A stretch of 6,527 bases of DNA from Candidatus Methanoperedens sp. (GCA_023249275.1 JAHFCV010000132.1:1-6527); one strand, 5' to 3'; shown: positions 1 through 5,735, counted from the stretch's first letter. Translations and numbers: made by a program. Notes: generated by a model from the letters alone, not told the origin.

Positions 1-480
1 ATGCTTTTTTCTGTCATCATATTTGTTCTTAAGAAGGGCGTCTTTCCCCAAACCAATGCAGAGAATCCCGGTTATTGACCTGAATTTCCGATAACCCGCC
101 TCATCCGACACAACCTCAACTACATTCCCAACAGGAACTTCAATGCTGCCTTTAACATACACCGCGCCTGAAACCATGCCCATCCCCATTTCAGAGGCAA
201 CATCGCCTTCAACATATATTATTCCGGCTTTTTCGGGCGCTCCGGTACCCCCGAAATGCGCAAGGTCAACGCCCATGCTGTAACCCAGCCGCCTGCCCGC
301 GCTGCCAGAAATCCTGACGTCTCCGCCGCTCCTTAACTCATCAACCAGGTCTTTATAAGTGTAACCTGTCCCATCCTGTGAGGGAATAACGCTGCCAGGG
401 CGAATTTTATTGGTCTGCCATGTGAAATTATATGTATAATCGCACAGGTTATCCACCCTTTCGGTAAGTTCAAGTTCCAT
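1..480 (-). CDS. GXGXG-motif beta-helix protein (FwdC / glutamate synthase C-terminal domain-like), partial at left edge
   Basis: This open frame reads leftward from an ATG at 478-480 for 160 codons without a stop and leaves the window, so its C-terminus is missing. Residues about 51-125 carry the glycine-rich repeat pattern of the right-handed beta-helix GXGXG fold. Examples are SGGDVRISGSAGRRLGYSMG (51-70), IIYVEGDVASEMGMGM (87-102) and GAVYVKGSIEVPVGN (105-119). This fold occurs in the C-terminal domain of glutamate synthase large subunit and in formylmethanofuran dehydrogenase subunit C (FwdC/FmdC). Stand-alone archaeal copies are often labelled FwdC-like or, misleadingly, tributyrin esterase. 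About 50 residues precede the repeats. No signal peptide or membrane segment is seen. The ATG lies 2 nt after the FtsZ-like stop codon, so the two genes are probably co-transcribed and translationally coupled; I see no strong Shine-Dalgarno sequence of its own. The fold is fairly secure. The function is unknown, because nothing else of a formylmethanofuran dehydrogenase or glutamate synthase is next to it here. Confidence 0.8.
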   Translation of the reverse strand, partial: MELELTERVDNLCDYTYNFTWQTNKIRPGSVIPSQDGTGYTYKDLVDELRSGGDVRISGSAGRRLGYSMGVDLAHFGGTGAPEKAGIIYVEGDVASEMGMGMVSGAVYVKGSIEVPVGNVVEVVSDEAGYRKFRSITGILCIGLGKDALLKNKYDDRKKH

Positions 481-482
481 AC

Positions 483-1460
483 TTACGTCAATTTTTTCGG
501 GTCAGCAACGCCTGTCAGCACTGCTGTCACCTTCACATGCCCGGCAAGTGATTCATCCACCTTTGCGCCCCATACTATCCTGCCTGTGTTCGGCGCTTTC
601 TGGAGTATTATCTCACCTGCCTGCGAGACCTCGCCAAGGGTCATATCCTCGCCTCCTGCAATGTGTATCAGGACGCCGTATGTTCCTGAAATGTCAGAAA
701 CATCAAGAAGCGGCGTTGATAGCGCCTGTTCCATTGCTTTCTCGATTCGGTTCTCTCCTTCTGCTTCGCCTATGCCGATTGCGGATATGCCGCCGCGCTC
801 CACAACGCTGCGAAGGTCTGAATAGTCAAGGTTCACAAGGCTTGCCTGGGTGATTGTTTCTGTTATGTTCTTGATGAAATTACCAACAAACTCATTCGCA
901 ACCGCAAACCCCTCGCGTAGCGGGAGGCTTCCTGCAATGTTTCTTAACCTTGAATTGTCTATAACTACCAGTGAATCGCACTGGGCAGCAAGTGCCTTTA
1001 TTCCGGAAATACCTTTTTTGCGTCTCAGGACTTCATAACCGAAAGGCAGCGTCACAACCCCGATGGTAAGTATGCCAGCTTCGCGGGTAGCTTCAGCCAC
1101 AACAGGCGCAGCGCCTGTACCTGAGCCGCCTCCCATGCCTGCTAATATGAATATCAGGTTTGAATCTTTAAGTTCCTGTTTTATTTCCTTTAAGCTTTCC
1201 CTGGCAGCTTCGGTGCCGCGTTCTGCAAAGCCGCCGCAGCCCTTTCCCTGGTAAATATGTTCTCCCAGGAGGATTTTCACATCGGCTTTTACAGCCATCA
1301 AATGCGTTGCATCTGTATCAGCCGCAATTATCTTGCTCCCTACAATATCTTTTTGCGCTATCCATGAAACGATGTTGCAGCCCGCGCCCCCAAGACCGAT
1401 TATGGCGACTGTGGGTTTTGCTGCTTTTGCAAGTTCGGAAATTCGTGAATCGAGTGTCAT
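483..1460 (-). CDS. FtsZ-family tubulin-like GTPase without C-terminal tail
   Basis: This 325-residue protein has the full FtsZ GTPase core. It shows the nucleotide-binding T1 loop GLGGAGCN (22-29), the tubulin/FtsZ signature AGMGGGSGTGAAP (107-119; Ser replaces the usual first Thr of GGGTGTG), and the T7 synergy loop NLDYSDL (210-216). Asn210, Asp212 and Asp215 stand where the catalytic residues of FtsZ are expected. By family knowledge it should bind GTP and polymerise head to tail, with T7 completing the active site of the next subunit. The presence of the canonical T7 loop argues for FtsZ rather than CetZ. The protein stops just after the last globular strand (VTAVLTGVADPKKLT). It therefore lacks the disordered linker and conserved C-terminal peptide by which FtsZ binds membrane anchors. 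It may be a divergent paralogue rather than the main divisome FtsZ1 or FtsZ2. The start is supported by an AGAGGG Shine-Dalgarno sequence 5 nt upstream. It is the first gene of a probable two-gene operon with the GXGXG protein. Confidence 0.9.
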   Translation of the reverse strand: MTLDSRISELAKAAKPTVAIIGLGGAGCNIVSWIAQKDIVGSKIIAADTDATHLMAVKADVKILLGEHIYQGKGCGGFAERGTEAARESLKEIKQELKDSNLIFILAGMGGGSGTGAAPVVAEATREAGILTIGVVTLPFGYEVLRRKKGISGIKALAAQCDSLVVIDNSRLRNIAGSLPLREGFAVANEFVGNFIKNITETITQASLVNLDYSDLRSVVERGGISAIGIGEAEGENRIEKAMEQALSTPLLDVSDISGTYGVLIHIAGGEDMTLGEVSQAGEIILQKAPNTGRIVWGAKVDESLAGHVKVTAVLTGVADPKKLT

Positions 1461-1465
1461 ATTAT

Positions 1466-1471
1466 CCCTCT
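1466..1471 (-). promoter_or_regulatory. Ribosome binding site of the FtsZ-like gene
   Basis: Read on the minus strand, AGAGGG lies 5 nt before the ATG at 1460. It matches the anti-Shine-Dalgarno core and fixes the start of the FtsZ-like gene. Confidence 0.7.
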
Positions 1472-1510
1472 TTTACATCATTTTGAAGACTTGTTATATC
1501 CTGCACAAGA

Positions 1511-1520
1511 TTATATTTAT
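1511..1520 (-). promoter_or_regulatory. Probable archaeal TATA box for the FtsZ-like operon
   Basis: On the minus strand this reads ATAAATATAA, close to the archaeal box A. Transcription starting about 25 nt downstream would begin near 1490. That would give a leader of about 30 nt containing the AGAGGG ribosome binding site. No clear BRE is seen upstream of it, and a second AT-rich stretch at 1491-1501 is too close to the ribosome binding site to be preferred. The position is inferred from sequence only. Confidence 0.45.
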
Positions 1521-1544
1521 CCCCATAATCCAATCCATCATCGC

Positions 1545-1555
1545 AAGATATATAA
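1545..1555 (+). promoter_or_regulatory. Probable archaeal TATA/BRE element for ycaO
   Basis: AAGATATATAA matches the archaeal TATA box, with a short purine-containing BRE-like stretch (CGCAAG) just before it. A start about 25 nt downstream would fall near 1575-1580, only a few bases before the ATG at 1584. The ycaO transcript would then be leaderless or nearly so, which agrees with the lack of a Shine-Dalgarno sequence there. Confidence 0.55.
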
Positions 1556-1583
1556 CCCTTATTCAATAAGATTGCCAGAAACA

Positions 1584-2822
1584 ATGAGCAAAATAACTCT
1601 CGACCCCAGCATCAAATACCTCGAAGGCACGCAGCGCGTCTTTGACCCGGAAACAACGCTTGCCAATACTACAAAGCTTCTTCCTAAAATCGGCGTAACC
1701 CGCATTGCCAATATCACAGACCTTGACCGAGTGGGCATTCCTGTTTTCTCAGCCATCCGACCAAGCGCTGCTGCGGGAGCAATATCCATTTATTCAGGAA
1801 AAGGCGCAACCGAAACAAATGCCAGGATTTCAGCCATCATGGAAAGTTTTGAGCGCTGCCTTGCGGAGCAGCCTGAGGTCAGCATAAACCTGAGCGGAAT
1901 TGATATTGAGACCGAAAGAATAGTAGATACATACGAATCGCTAAGCGAAAGCGCCCATGCATTATACCCCGATACCCTTCTCCTCCCCCAGCCATTGTCT
2001 GAGTTCACAAGCCTCGAATGGGTCATGGGGCACGATATAATGAACGATGTTGAAGTGTTCGTCCCGTCAAATGCTGTTTTCCATCCATACGACCCCCAAA
2101 ACGGGAACAAGCTTTTCAGAAGCAACACCAACGGGCTTGCATCCGGAAATACCATTGAGGAGGCGGTGCTCCACGGCTTGCTTGAAGTAATCGAAAGGGA
2201 TGCTCTCAGCATTGCGGAATTCACACGGAATCCGGGCAGGGAAATCGTGCTTTCCGAAGCCGACGGCTTGAATTACGAATTGAAAAGAAAGATGGACGAA
2301 GCAGGAATCAAGGTCAAGGTGTGGCTGCTTAACTCGGATGTGGATATTCCAACAGTCGTTACAGCGCTTGACGACACCGTGCTGAAAGACCCGGCGCTTC
2401 TTGTCATGGGTGCAGGCGCGCACCTCTCGCCTGAGATAGCGGTAACACGGGCGCTTACCGAGGCTGCGCAGAGCCGCGTGGTGCAGATACACGGCGCGCG
2501 CGAGGACACGGACAGGGAGCAGGTGGTGCGGACATTCGGCTATGACCACATGAGAAAGATGAACAGCTACTGGTACGAGGAGCTGGAGCCGGTTCAAATG
2601 GATGAATTGGAGGACAGCTCAAGCAATACACCCGCAGCCAACATAAAAACAGTGATTGAGCGCCTTGATGGAATTGCAGATGGCGCTATTATCGTCAATC
2701 TTTCAAGAGGTGTGGAAATTCCGGTAGTCAGGGCGATTATTCCCATGTTTGAACTTTATACGCTTGACCGTGAGAGAAAGGGTGAGCGCATCAAGAAAAA
2801 GAAGAAGAGAGTGGCTCGGTGA
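1584..2822 (+). CDS. ycaO: YcaO-family ATP-dependent cyclodehydratase/thioamidation enzyme, probable McrA thioglycine synthesis
   Basis: This 412-residue protein is a YcaO enzyme, a family that uses ATP to activate a peptide-backbone amide. The family's ATP/Mg motifs are visible: SGKGATETNARISAIMESFER (from 71), with Glu87, Glu90 and Arg91 in its last part; LHGLLEVIERDA (196-207), with Glu201, Glu204 and Arg205; and GAGAHLSPEIAVTRALTEAA (276-295), followed by Gln296 and Arg298. With the adjacent TfuA it matches the methanogen pair shown genetically in Methanosarcina acetivorans to install thioglycine in the McrA subunit of methyl-coenzyme M reductase. McrA is therefore the likely substrate, though it is not in the window. 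The C-terminus lacks the proline-rich PxPxP ending of azoline-forming YcaOs. It ends instead in a very basic tail (RKGERIKKKKKRVAR). The frame is open upstream to a TTG at 1491, but I chose the ATG at 1584: it follows a TATA box at the spacing for a leaderless transcript, and the 31 upstream residues look non-coding. Confidence 0.93.
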   Translation: MSKITLDPSIKYLEGTQRVFDPETTLANTTKLLPKIGVTRIANITDLDRVGIPVFSAIRPSAAAGAISIYSGKGATETNARISAIMESFERCLAEQPEVSINLSGIDIETERIVDTYESLSESAHALYPDTLLLPQPLSEFTSLEWVMGHDIMNDVEVFVPSNAVFHPYDPQNGNKLFRSNTNGLASGNTIEEAVLHGLLEVIERDALSIAEFTRNPGREIVLSEADGLNYELKRKMDEAGIKVKVWLLNSDVDIPTVVTALDDTVLKDPALLVMGAGAHLSPEIAVTRALTEAAQSRVVQIHGAREDTDREQVVRTFGYDHMRKMNSYWYEELEPVQMDELEDSSSNTPAANIKTVIERLDGIADGAIIVNLSRGVEIPVVRAIIPMFELYTLDRERKGERIKKKKKRVAR

Positions 2823-2843
2823 AAAACTTTAGGAAAGTTTTTT
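2821..2843 (+). terminator. Hairpin followed by a six-T run just after ycaO
   Basis: AAAAACTTT (2822-2830) pairs perfectly with AAAGTTTTT (2834-2842) around the loop AGG, and a G-U pair at 2821/2843 can extend the stem. The 3' arm merges into a six-T run (2838-2843), and the 5' arm overlaps the ycaO stop codon. The shape resembles an intrinsic terminator or attenuator, but the stem is AT-rich and weak. Archaeal termination depends mainly on the T-run. It may cause only partial termination between ycaO and tfuA. Confidence 0.45.
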
Positions 2844-2851
2844 CAAAAGAA

Positions 2852-2870
2852 GGGTATGCGAAGCATACCC
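2852..2870 (+). repeat. Perfect 8-bp inverted repeat with 3-nt loop in the ycaO-tfuA spacer
   Basis: GGGTATGC (2852-2859) and GCATACCC (2863-2870) are exact reverse complements around the loop GAA. This is the most stable of the three hairpins in this spacer. It may be an mRNA processing or stabilising element, or a copy of a dispersed palindrome. The window alone cannot decide. Confidence 0.75.
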
Positions 2871-2879
2871 TATACCGCC

Positions 2880-2899
2880 TAAAGCGAGGTTTCGCTTTA
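2880..2899 (+). promoter_or_regulatory. Hairpin enclosing the tfuA ribosome binding site and touching its start codon
   Basis: TAAAGCGA (2880-2887) pairs perfectly with TCGCTTTA (2892-2899) around the loop GGTT. The Shine-Dalgarno-like GAGGT (2886-2890) spans the end of the 5' arm and the loop. The A of the tfuA ATG is the last paired base. Folding could limit or gate ribosome access to tfuA and so set TfuA output relative to YcaO. The pairing is seen directly; the regulatory role is inferred. Confidence 0.55.
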
Positions 2900-3546
2900 T
2901 GAAGCCTGTGGTGTATACGGGCACGAGCATAAGCCACAGCGATGCAGGAAAGATACTGGATGCAGACTACCGCCCGCCTGTGAAGCGTCACGATTTCGTG
3001 AGGCTTATGAAGTCGCCGCCTGAGATAATAGGGATTATAGACGGGGTTTTTTTTGACAGCGCGGCAGTGGCGCATCGCGAAATAATCGAGGCTCTCAAAA
3101 GTGGAATAACTGTTGTCGGCGGGGCAAGTATGGGGGCGCTTCGCGCGTCTGAACTTGAGCCTTACGGGATGATAGGCGTGGGGAAGATATATGAGATGTA
3201 TAAAAATGGGAGCCTGGAATCTGATGATGAGGTTGCAGTGACTTTCGATGCTGAAACGATGGAACCGCTTTCAGTACCTCTTGTGAATGTCAGGGCGACA
3301 GTTGAGCTGGGACAGGTTATGGAAGTTTTGACAAAAGAGCAGGCTTCTGCCGTTGTGGATATTACCCGGAAAATATTCTATCCTGAGAGAAATTACAGGA
3401 ATATTATCAATGAATGTGTGAAAAAGGGGGTTATCGAGGAAAAAGAGAAGGAAAAACTGCTTGATTTTTTCAAAGTCCATGAAGTTGATGTGAAGCGGCA
3501 GGATGCGGTTCTTGTACTTGAGAAGATAAAAGGGCTTTTGAATTAA
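2899..3546 (+). CDS. tfuA: TfuA-like protein, YcaO partner for thioamide formation
   Basis: This 215-residue protein has the TfuA core domain. Characteristic stretches are GIIDGVFF (45-52), GGASMGALRASELEPYGM (74-91), YEMYKNGSLESDDEVAV (98-114) and VPLVNVRATVELG (126-138). TfuA proteins act with YcaO in thioamidation and are thought to help deliver or mobilise sulfur or to bridge enzyme and substrate. In Methanosarcina both genes are needed for McrA thioglycine. A C-terminal helical part (about 140-215), rich in Lys and Glu, follows the core. The ATG at 2899 is the only usable start, because the frame upstream reaches a TAG at 2830 without another start codon. It follows ycaO by 76 nt on the same strand, so they are probably one transcript, but the spacer is unusually structured. 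The family call is firm. The exact substrate is inferred from the pair. Confidence 0.92.
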   Translation: MKPVVYTGTSISHSDAGKILDADYRPPVKRHDFVRLMKSPPEIIGIIDGVFFDSAAVAHREIIEALKSGITVVGGASMGALRASELEPYGMIGVGKIYEMYKNGSLESDDEVAVTFDAETMEPLSVPLVNVRATVELGQVMEVLTKEQASAVVDITRKIFYPERNYRNIINECVKKGVIEEKEKEKLLDFFKVHEVDVKRQDAVLVLEKIKGLLN

Positions 3547-3575
3547 TGGGACACTTTCACCCCGCTCTCCCAACC

Positions 3576-3581
3576 TTTTTT
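3576..3581 (+). terminator. Oligo-T run downstream of tfuA, possible terminator
   Basis: Six consecutive T residues lie 30 nt after the tfuA stop, in a pyrimidine-rich gap without a clear stem. Archaeal RNA polymerase can terminate at such T-runs. The same TTTTTTAA stretch could instead serve as a weak TATA box for the BRO-N gene, about 55 nt upstream of its ATG. Confidence 0.35.
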
Positions 3582-3636
3582 AACCCCTGATGACCTCTTA
3601 ACCGTACAAGAAATACAACCACTGAGAGAGATTAAC

Positions 3637-4473
3637 ATGGATTCTAAAGACGCGCTTGTTGTTTTCGAGGGAACTAAAATAAGAAGAACATGGCATGATG
3701 AACAGTGGTTTTTCTCGGTTGTGGATTTAGTTGCGGTTTTAACTGACAGTGCCAATCCCAATAATTACTGGAAAGTACTGAAGCACAGAGAGCCTCAGTT
3801 AGTTACAATTTGTAACCAACTGAAATTGCCATCAGCAGACGGTAAATATTACAATACTGACTGCGTTAATACAGAAAACGCATTTAGACTTATTCAATCA
3901 ATTCCCTCCAAAAAAGCTGAACCCTTTAAAAGATGGCTTGCAAAAGTCGGCTATGAACGTGTGCAGGAGATAGAAGACCCGGAACTTGCGCAAAAAAGGA
4001 TGAAAGAAATCTATAAATTGAAAGGTTATTCTGACGAGTGGATAGAGAAAAGAGTAAGGGGGGTAGCAATAAGGGATGAACTGACCGACGAGTGGGATAA
4101 AAGAGGCGTAAGCTCCAAACAGGATTACTCTATTCTAACCGCAGAAATCTCCAAAGCGACTTTCGGATTGACCCCCAGCGAATATAAACGATTAAAAGGG
4201 CTGGAAAGTGAAAATTTGAGAGATCACATGGATGATATTGAATTAATCCTGACAATGCTTGGTGAGGCTACCACTACAAGATTTACCCGGGACAGGGATT
4301 CCCTGAAGTTCCCTGAGTTGCGAAACGATGCAAAAGACGGCGGAGATGTGGCTGGAGCAACGCGAAAAGACATAGAGGGAAAACTGGGAAAGAGTGTTGT
4401 TTCAAGCAACAATTATCTTGAAACTCCGGAGAAAGTGAAAAGAATAGATAATAAGAAAAAGTCAATTGAATAA
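3637..4473 (+). CDS. BRO-N domain protein with DinD-like C-terminal half
   Basis: The 278-residue protein begins with a BRO N-terminal domain (about 5-108). Its markers include IRRTWHDEQWFFSVVDLVAVL (15-35), where IRRTWHDEQWFFSVVD is the core, then NNYWKVLKHRE (42-52), FRLIQSIPSKKAEPFKRWL (83-101), and VGYERVQEIEDPELA (104-118). BRO-N domains occur in phage and viral antirepressors and in baculovirus BRO proteins and are often DNA-binding. The second half resembles, from memory, the C-terminal region of E. coli DinD. Examples are SKQDYSILTAEISKATFG (160-177), LKGLESENLRDHMDDIELIL (186-205) and the TRFTRDRD region. DinD is a LexA-regulated protein reported to inhibit RecA filaments, but no such role is shown for this protein. 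The last 20 residues are very lysine-rich. AGAGAG stands a few bases upstream as a weak ribosome binding site. The codons look more A/T-rich than those of the neighbouring genes by eye. Together with the family, this suggests an acquired accessory gene. No integrase, att site or other virus gene is in the window. Confidence 0.85.
   Translation: MDSKDALVVFEGTKIRRTWHDEQWFFSVVDLVAVLTDSANPNNYWKVLKHREPQLVTICNQLKLPSADGKYYNTDCVNTENAFRLIQSIPSKKAEPFKRWLAKVGYERVQEIEDPELAQKRMKEIYKLKGYSDEWIEKRVRGVAIRDELTDEWDKRGVSSKQDYSILTAEISKATFGLTPSEYKRLKGLESENLRDHMDDIELILTMLGEATTTRFTRDRDSLKFPELRNDAKDGGDVAGATRKDIEGKLGKSVVSSNNYLETPEKVKRIDNKKKSIE
4399..4424 (+). repeat. Perfect 8-bp inverted repeat inside the BRO-N gene
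   Basis: GTTTCAAG (4399-4406) and CTTGAAAC (4417-4424) are exact reverse complements separated by 10 nt, within the 3' part of the BRO-N gene. It could be chance, an mRNA hairpin or a protein-binding palindrome. The sequence gives no further support for any of these. Confidence 0.4.
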
Positions 4474-4497
4474 AAAAGAGACAATTTTAGAGAACTC

Positions 4498-5664
4498 ATG
4501 AACTACGATGTCGTTGTAGTCGGCGGCGGTCCAGCCGGAGCAATAGCAGCAAAATACGCAGCTTTAAACGGCGCAAGCACTCTGCTTATTGAAGAACATG
4601 CCAGCATCGGCTCCCCTGTCCAGTGCACAGGTCTTATAAGCACGGCGGCGCTTAACGAATGCGAAACAGGAGAGGGCAATTTTGTCCTGAATAAAATGAA
4701 AGGCGCTTTTGTGTATGCCCCGAACGGTGAAGAGCTTGTTGTGAGGGGAAAAGATGTAAAAGCGTACGTTATAGACAGGAAAATCTTTGACCGGGAGCTT
4801 GTTGAGCGCTCGCTGGATGAAGGGGTGGATATACTATTAAAAACACGTTTTATTGGTATGGAAAAGGGGAAAATATCCGTAATATCGGATGGTGAGCGAA
4901 AGGAGATTCATGCATCTGTTGTTATCGGAGCTGACGGGATACAGAGCAGCGTTGGCAGGGCAGCAGGATTGGGACGGTGTGAAAAATTCATATCAGGCAT
5001 CCAGTTTGAAGCCCCCTATGCCGCAAAAGACCCGGAATTTGTAGAGATATTCACAGGGAACGACATCGCGCCGGGATTTTTTGCGTGGGCAGTGCCATTT
5101 AACGGCTTGGCGCGTATCGGTCTTGCCAGGAATCCGGGCGCTAATCCACCACTGTATTACCTTAGGAATTTGTTAAAACACCCGGTTGTAGCCTCAAGAT
5201 ACCGTGGGTCGCGCACCGAGTGGGTGCTTGGGGGAATCCCGCTCGGTCCACCGAAGAAAACCGCAACCGACAGCGTGATGCTTGTAGGGGATGCGGCAGG
5301 GCAGGTCAAGCCAACGTCAGGCGGTGGTGTTTATATGGGCGCTGTATGTGCAAAGATAGCTGGCGAAGTGGCGGCAAAAGCATCGCAGAAAGAGGCAGTT
5401 CTGGGTGAGTATGAAAAACGATGGCGAAGCGCAGTAGGCCGGGAGCTTTCCATCGGGATGAGGATTCATAAGAGCCTTGGTAAATTGAGCGATGAAAACC
5501 TGAACGAATTTATTTCTTTTTTGAACAAACCGAAAATCAGTGAAATTATCACGGATTATGGCGACATGGACCATCCTTCCGTACTATTGCAGAAACTCAT
5601 TCAAAGCGGGGATAAGAAGCAGCTTATTAAATTATTAGGAGTTGCAATTAAAACGATTTTTTAG
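4498..5664 (+). CDS. FAD-dependent geranylgeranyl reductase family protein
   Basis: This 388-residue flavoprotein belongs to the archaeal geranylgeranyl reductase (GGR) family, which saturates double bonds of isoprenoid chains in ether lipids or quinones. An N-terminal Rossmann motif VGGGPAG (8-14) is followed by the ribose-binding acid in LLIEEH (29-34). Next come the family-typical QCTGLIS (42-48) with Cys43, then GADG (144-147), and PGFFAWAVP (192-200), which matches the YxWxFP-type substrate-site motif in degenerate form. The second FAD motif GDAAGQVKPTSGGG (264-277) completes the set. The length is normal for the family. It starts 24 nt after the BRO-N stop codon with only a weak ribosome binding site, and its own promoter is not evident. 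Downstream lies a NarI-like cytochrome b. Archaeal lipid GGRs and menaquinone-chain reductases are close homologues, so the substrate cannot be read from sequence. The neighbour makes a quinone substrate worth considering. It is an oxidoreductase of the cytoplasmic membrane face, with no membrane segment of its own. Confidence 0.9.
   Translation: MNYDVVVVGGGPAGAIAAKYAALNGASTLLIEEHASIGSPVQCTGLISTAALNECETGEGNFVLNKMKGAFVYAPNGEELVVRGKDVKAYVIDRKIFDRELVERSLDEGVDILLKTRFIGMEKGKISVISDGERKEIHASVVIGADGIQSSVGRAAGLGRCEKFISGIQFEAPYAAKDPEFVEIFTGNDIAPGFFAWAVPFNGLARIGLARNPGANPPLYYLRNLLKHPVVASRYRGSRTEWVLGGIPLGPPKKTATDSVMLVGDAAGQVKPTSGGGVYMGAVCAKIAGEVAAKASQKEAVLGEYEKRWRSAVGRELSIGMRIHKSLGKLSDENLNEFISFLNKPKISEIITDYGDMDHPSVLLQKLIQSGDKKQLIKLLGVAIKTIF
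5657..5662 (+). terminator. T-run at the end of the GGR-family gene
   Basis: A six-T run overlaps the stop codon of the GGR-family gene, just before a promoter-like box for the next gene. It could give partial termination. There is no preceding stem. Confidence 0.25.
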
Positions 5665-5674
5665 TGGCTAATAT

Positions 5675-5689
5675 CGAAAGCTTAATATG
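5675..5689 (+). promoter_or_regulatory. Probable BRE/TATA promoter for the cytochrome b gene
   Basis: CGAAAG (5675-5680) resembles an archaeal BRE and is followed by TTAATATG (5682-5689), a TATA-like box. A start about 25 nt downstream, near 5710, would give a leader of roughly 30 nt carrying the GGAGG ribosome binding site. It suggests that this gene can be transcribed apart from the GGR-family gene. Confidence 0.45.
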
Positions 5690-5730
5690 ACATCGATTCT
5701 TAGGGGAATGAAAGCCGTCAGGCTATAATA

Positions 5731-5735
5731 GGAGG
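5731..5735 (+). promoter_or_regulatory. Strong Shine-Dalgarno of the cytochrome b gene
   Basis: GGAGG lies 6 nt before the ATG at 5742. It is the best ribosome binding site in the window, fixes this start, and suggests high translation. Confidence 0.8.

Noticed and set aside
1..480. Naming the first gene fwdC or gltB
   Set aside because: Only the shared GXGXG fold is visible. Its partner is an FtsZ-like gene and not other subunits of those enzymes, so a specific symbol is not justified.
548..853. 101-codon plus-strand frame opposite the FtsZ-like gene
   Set aside because: It is a shadow of the FtsZ coding sequence, with a Cys/Arg/Leu-rich translation and no family resemblance.
1491..1583. 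TTG-started N-terminal extension of YcaO by 31 residues
   Set aside because: It would run through the TATA-like box at 1545-1555. The residues do not resemble YcaO, and the ATG at 1584 suits a leaderless transcript.
2067..2597. 176-codon open frame on the minus strand inside ycaO
   Set aside because: It lies wholly antisense to a well-supported YcaO, its protein has no recognisable motif and odd composition, and it has no ribosome binding site.
3547..3636. Attachment site or terminal repeat for a mobile element around the BRO-N gene
   Set aside because: I compared the flanks at 3547-3636 and 4474-4497 by eye and found no direct or inverted repeat and no tRNA fragment.
5713..5724. Short AGCC/GGCT hairpin upstream of the cytochrome b ribosome binding site
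   Set aside because: It has only four base pairs with no extension, so it is expected by chance.
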